Shown one piece after another: positions 4,288 through 5,243 of a stretch of 5,243 nt of DNA. The notes beneath the pieces were generated by a model. That model did not search any database. It was not told where the DNA came from and worked only from the letters and a program-made list of their open reading frames with translations. This DNA is from an uncultured Ruminococcus sp. (GTDB lineage: Bacteria; Bacillota; Clostridia; Oscillospirales; CAG-272): NCBI GenBank assembly GCA_900551005.1, contig URUL01000113.1:1-5243 (forward strand), given 5' to 3'. Numbering within the stretch: position 1 is the first letter of the stretch; the number at the start of each line of letters is the position of its first letter. Made by a program: the position numbers and the translations under genes.

Positions 4288-4881
4288 ATGTGGATGTATG
4301 ATAAGAAACTGCAATATCCCATTAAAATAAAAAATCCGAATGCGACTTATGCAAAAATCATAATAAGCCAGCTGGGAGGTCCGGACGGTGAGCTCGGTGC
4401 CGCCATGCGATATCTCAATCAAAGATATACCATGCCTTATAACGAGGTTATCGGCATACTGACAGATGTGGGCACGGAAGAGCTTGCTCACCTTGAAATG
4501 ATTGCCGCCATGATCTATCAGCTCACTCTCGGTCTTTCCGTAGACGAAATAAAGCGTCAAGGTTTTGATACTTATTTCGTAGACCATACCGTGGGCGTCT
4601 ATCCGCAGGCGGCATCCGGTGTGCCTTTCGATATGAAATATATCGGCGTAAAGGGCGACACCATAGCCGATCTGAATGAAGACCTCGCCGCAGAGCAAAA
4701 GGCCCGCGTGACATACGACAATATACTCCGCCTCGTAGACGACCCTGATGTCCGTGATCCGATAAAATATCTGCGCGAACGTGAAATAGTACATTATCAG
4801 CGCTTCGGAGATGCCCTCCGCATAACGCAGGATAACCTGAATTCAAAGAACTTTTACGCTTTTAATCCCTCTTTCGATTAA
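4288..4881 (+). CDS. cotJC: Spore coat protein CotJC, manganese catalase-like
   Basis: A 197-residue member of the manganese catalase family and the largest cotJ product. The opening MWMYDKKLQYP closely resembles the Bacillus CotJC start, confirming ATG at 4288 (AGGAGGG at 4271-4277, 10 nt away). The dimanganese ligand set of family catalases is intact: E35 (in DGELGAA), E65 and H68 (TEELAHLEM), E136 (EDLAAEQKAR) and H169 (REREIVH). True manganese catalases disproportionate hydrogen peroxide using two manganese ions; with all ligands present, activity in the spore coat is plausible but unproven here. The protein is shorter than full catalases (about 260-270 residues), as usual for CotJC. The spacing of 3 nt from cotJB supports co-transcription. 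The antisense frame is open over much of the gene but encodes nothing recognisable. Confidence 0.96.
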   Translation: MWMYDKKLQYPIKIKNPNATYAKIIISQLGGPDGELGAAMRYLNQRYTMPYNEVIGILTDVGTEELAHLEMIAAMIYQLTLGLSVDEIKRQGFDTYFVDHTVGVYPQAASGVPFDMKYIGVKGDTIADLNEDLAAEQKARVTYDNILRLVDDPDVRDPIKYLREREIVHYQRFGDALRITQDNLNSKNFYAFNPSFD

Positions 4882-4893
4882 AGCGAAAAATTC

Positions 4894-4924
4894 CCGAAAG
4901 CTTCCTTGTGAAAAGGATTTTCGG
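4894..4924 (+). other. Stem-loop just after cotJC, without U-tract
   Basis: CCGAAA (4894-4899) pairs with TTTCGG (4919-4924), and an inner helix TCCTT (4903-4907) pairs with AAGGA (4913-4917) around a 5-nt loop, with a small internal bulge. No T-run follows, so it is unlikely to terminate alone. It may protect the 3' end of the cotJ mRNA; termination probably occurs at 4971-5000. Confidence 0.4.
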
Positions 4925-4970
4925 ATAACGGAAGGTCGGCATCAATTCAGCATTTTAAACTACACTATAG

Positions 4971-5000
4971 AAAAACGACGCCCTGAGGACGTCGTTTTTT
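4971..5000. terminator. Bidirectional terminator between cotJC and mntP
   Basis: A symmetric hairpin: AAAAACGACG (4971-4980) pairs perfectly with CGTCGTTTTT (4990-4999) around a 9-nt loop in which CC/GG (4982-4983 with 4987-4988) can also pair. The plus strand ends in T6 (4995-5000) and the minus strand in T5. It serves the cotJ operon from the left and the convergent mntP gene from the right, whose stop codon is 13 bp away. Confidence 0.9.
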
Positions 5001-5012
5001 CCTGTTCGGTTT

Positions 5013-5243
5013 TCAGAAATTGATCACTCCGAGATGCTCGAGAAGGATCTTCAGCGCGATAAGGATCAGTATGACTCCACCGGCAATTTCGGCCTTTTTC
5101 TTGAATCTTACGCCGAATTTATTCCCTATGAAAACGCCGGCAAAGGATAATACAAAGGTGATGATGCCGATAAAGCTTATGGACTTCACAAGACTGACAT
5201 TGAGGAAAGCAAGCGAAATCCCTACAGCGAGTGCGTCTATGCT
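5013..5243 (-). CDS. mntP: Manganese efflux pump MntP (C-terminal part, cut by window edge)
   Basis: The last 76 codons and the TGA stop of a minus-strand gene whose 5' part lies beyond the right edge. The visible protein opens with SIDALAVGISLAFL, the conserved second aspartate motif of MntP (in Escherichia coli, SLDAMAVG). It continues with SFAGVFIGNKFG (33-44 of the visible part) and KAEIAGGVILILIALKILLEH (50-70), which match the family's fifth and sixth membrane segments. MntP proteins are about 185-190 residues, six-helix inner-membrane exporters of Mn(II), so roughly 40% is shown. Regulation cannot be judged because the upstream region, where a manganese-sensing yybP-ykoY riboswitch sometimes lies in other bacteria, is outside the window. 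The gene is convergent with cotJC and shares its terminator. Confidence 0.92.
   Translation of the reverse strand, partial: SIDALAVGISLAFLNVSLVKSISFIGIITFVLSFAGVFIGNKFGVRFKKKAEIAGGVILILIALKILLEHLGVINF

Noticed and set aside
3979..4794. A 271-codon open frame on the minus strand opposite cotJA, cotJB and cotJC
   Set aside because: It is antisense to three confidently identified genes, crosses their boundaries, has no ribosome binding site and encodes no recognisable family. Codon bias of the real genes explains its openness.

Overview
The window reads as a chromosomal segment of an endospore-forming member of the Bacillota, most likely class Clostridia. The main evidence is a complete cotJA-cotJB-cotJC spore-coat operon. 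Supporting signs are strong AGGAGG-type ribosome binding sites, moderate GC, promoters with a -35 box and an extended -10 box (TGnTATNNT), and a mix of household and membrane genes familiar from Clostridia. A genus cannot be named from this sequence alone. No mobile element, CRISPR array, phage gene or defence system is visible.

Layout from left to right. (1) A strong promoter at 34-62 drives an unusually long leader of about 225 nt, which contains two A/U-flanked hairpins and a 13-bp tandem repeat. The leader precedes a Gfo/Idh/MocA-type NAD(P)-dependent oxidoreductase (294-1598) that ends at its own intrinsic terminator. (2) A lone tRNA-Glu(CTC) gene (1775-1849) has its own consensus promoter. 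It is followed by two successive hairpin terminators, the second of which also serves the opposing gene. (3) Two minus-strand membrane-protein genes follow: a VanZ-like protein (3132-3608) and a YwaF/TIGR02206-type multi-pass protein (2061-2954), each with a recognisable promoter. (4) Divergent from the VanZ-like gene is the tightly packed cotJABC operon (3766-4881). CotJC keeps the five manganese-ligand positions of the dimanganese catalases. (5) Convergent to the operon, across a symmetric bidirectional terminator, lies the C-terminal part of a manganese efflux pump gene, mntP, cut by the window edge.

Functionally the window is a set of separate transcription units. The one possible theme is manganese: a manganese-catalase-like spore-coat protein sits next to a manganese exporter. 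Most of the window is ordinary. The least explained part is the structured, repeat-bearing leader in front of the oxidoreductase. The cotJ promoter is also worth checking, because it matches a housekeeping sigma-A promoter better than the sigma-E promoter known for this operon in Bacillus subtilis.
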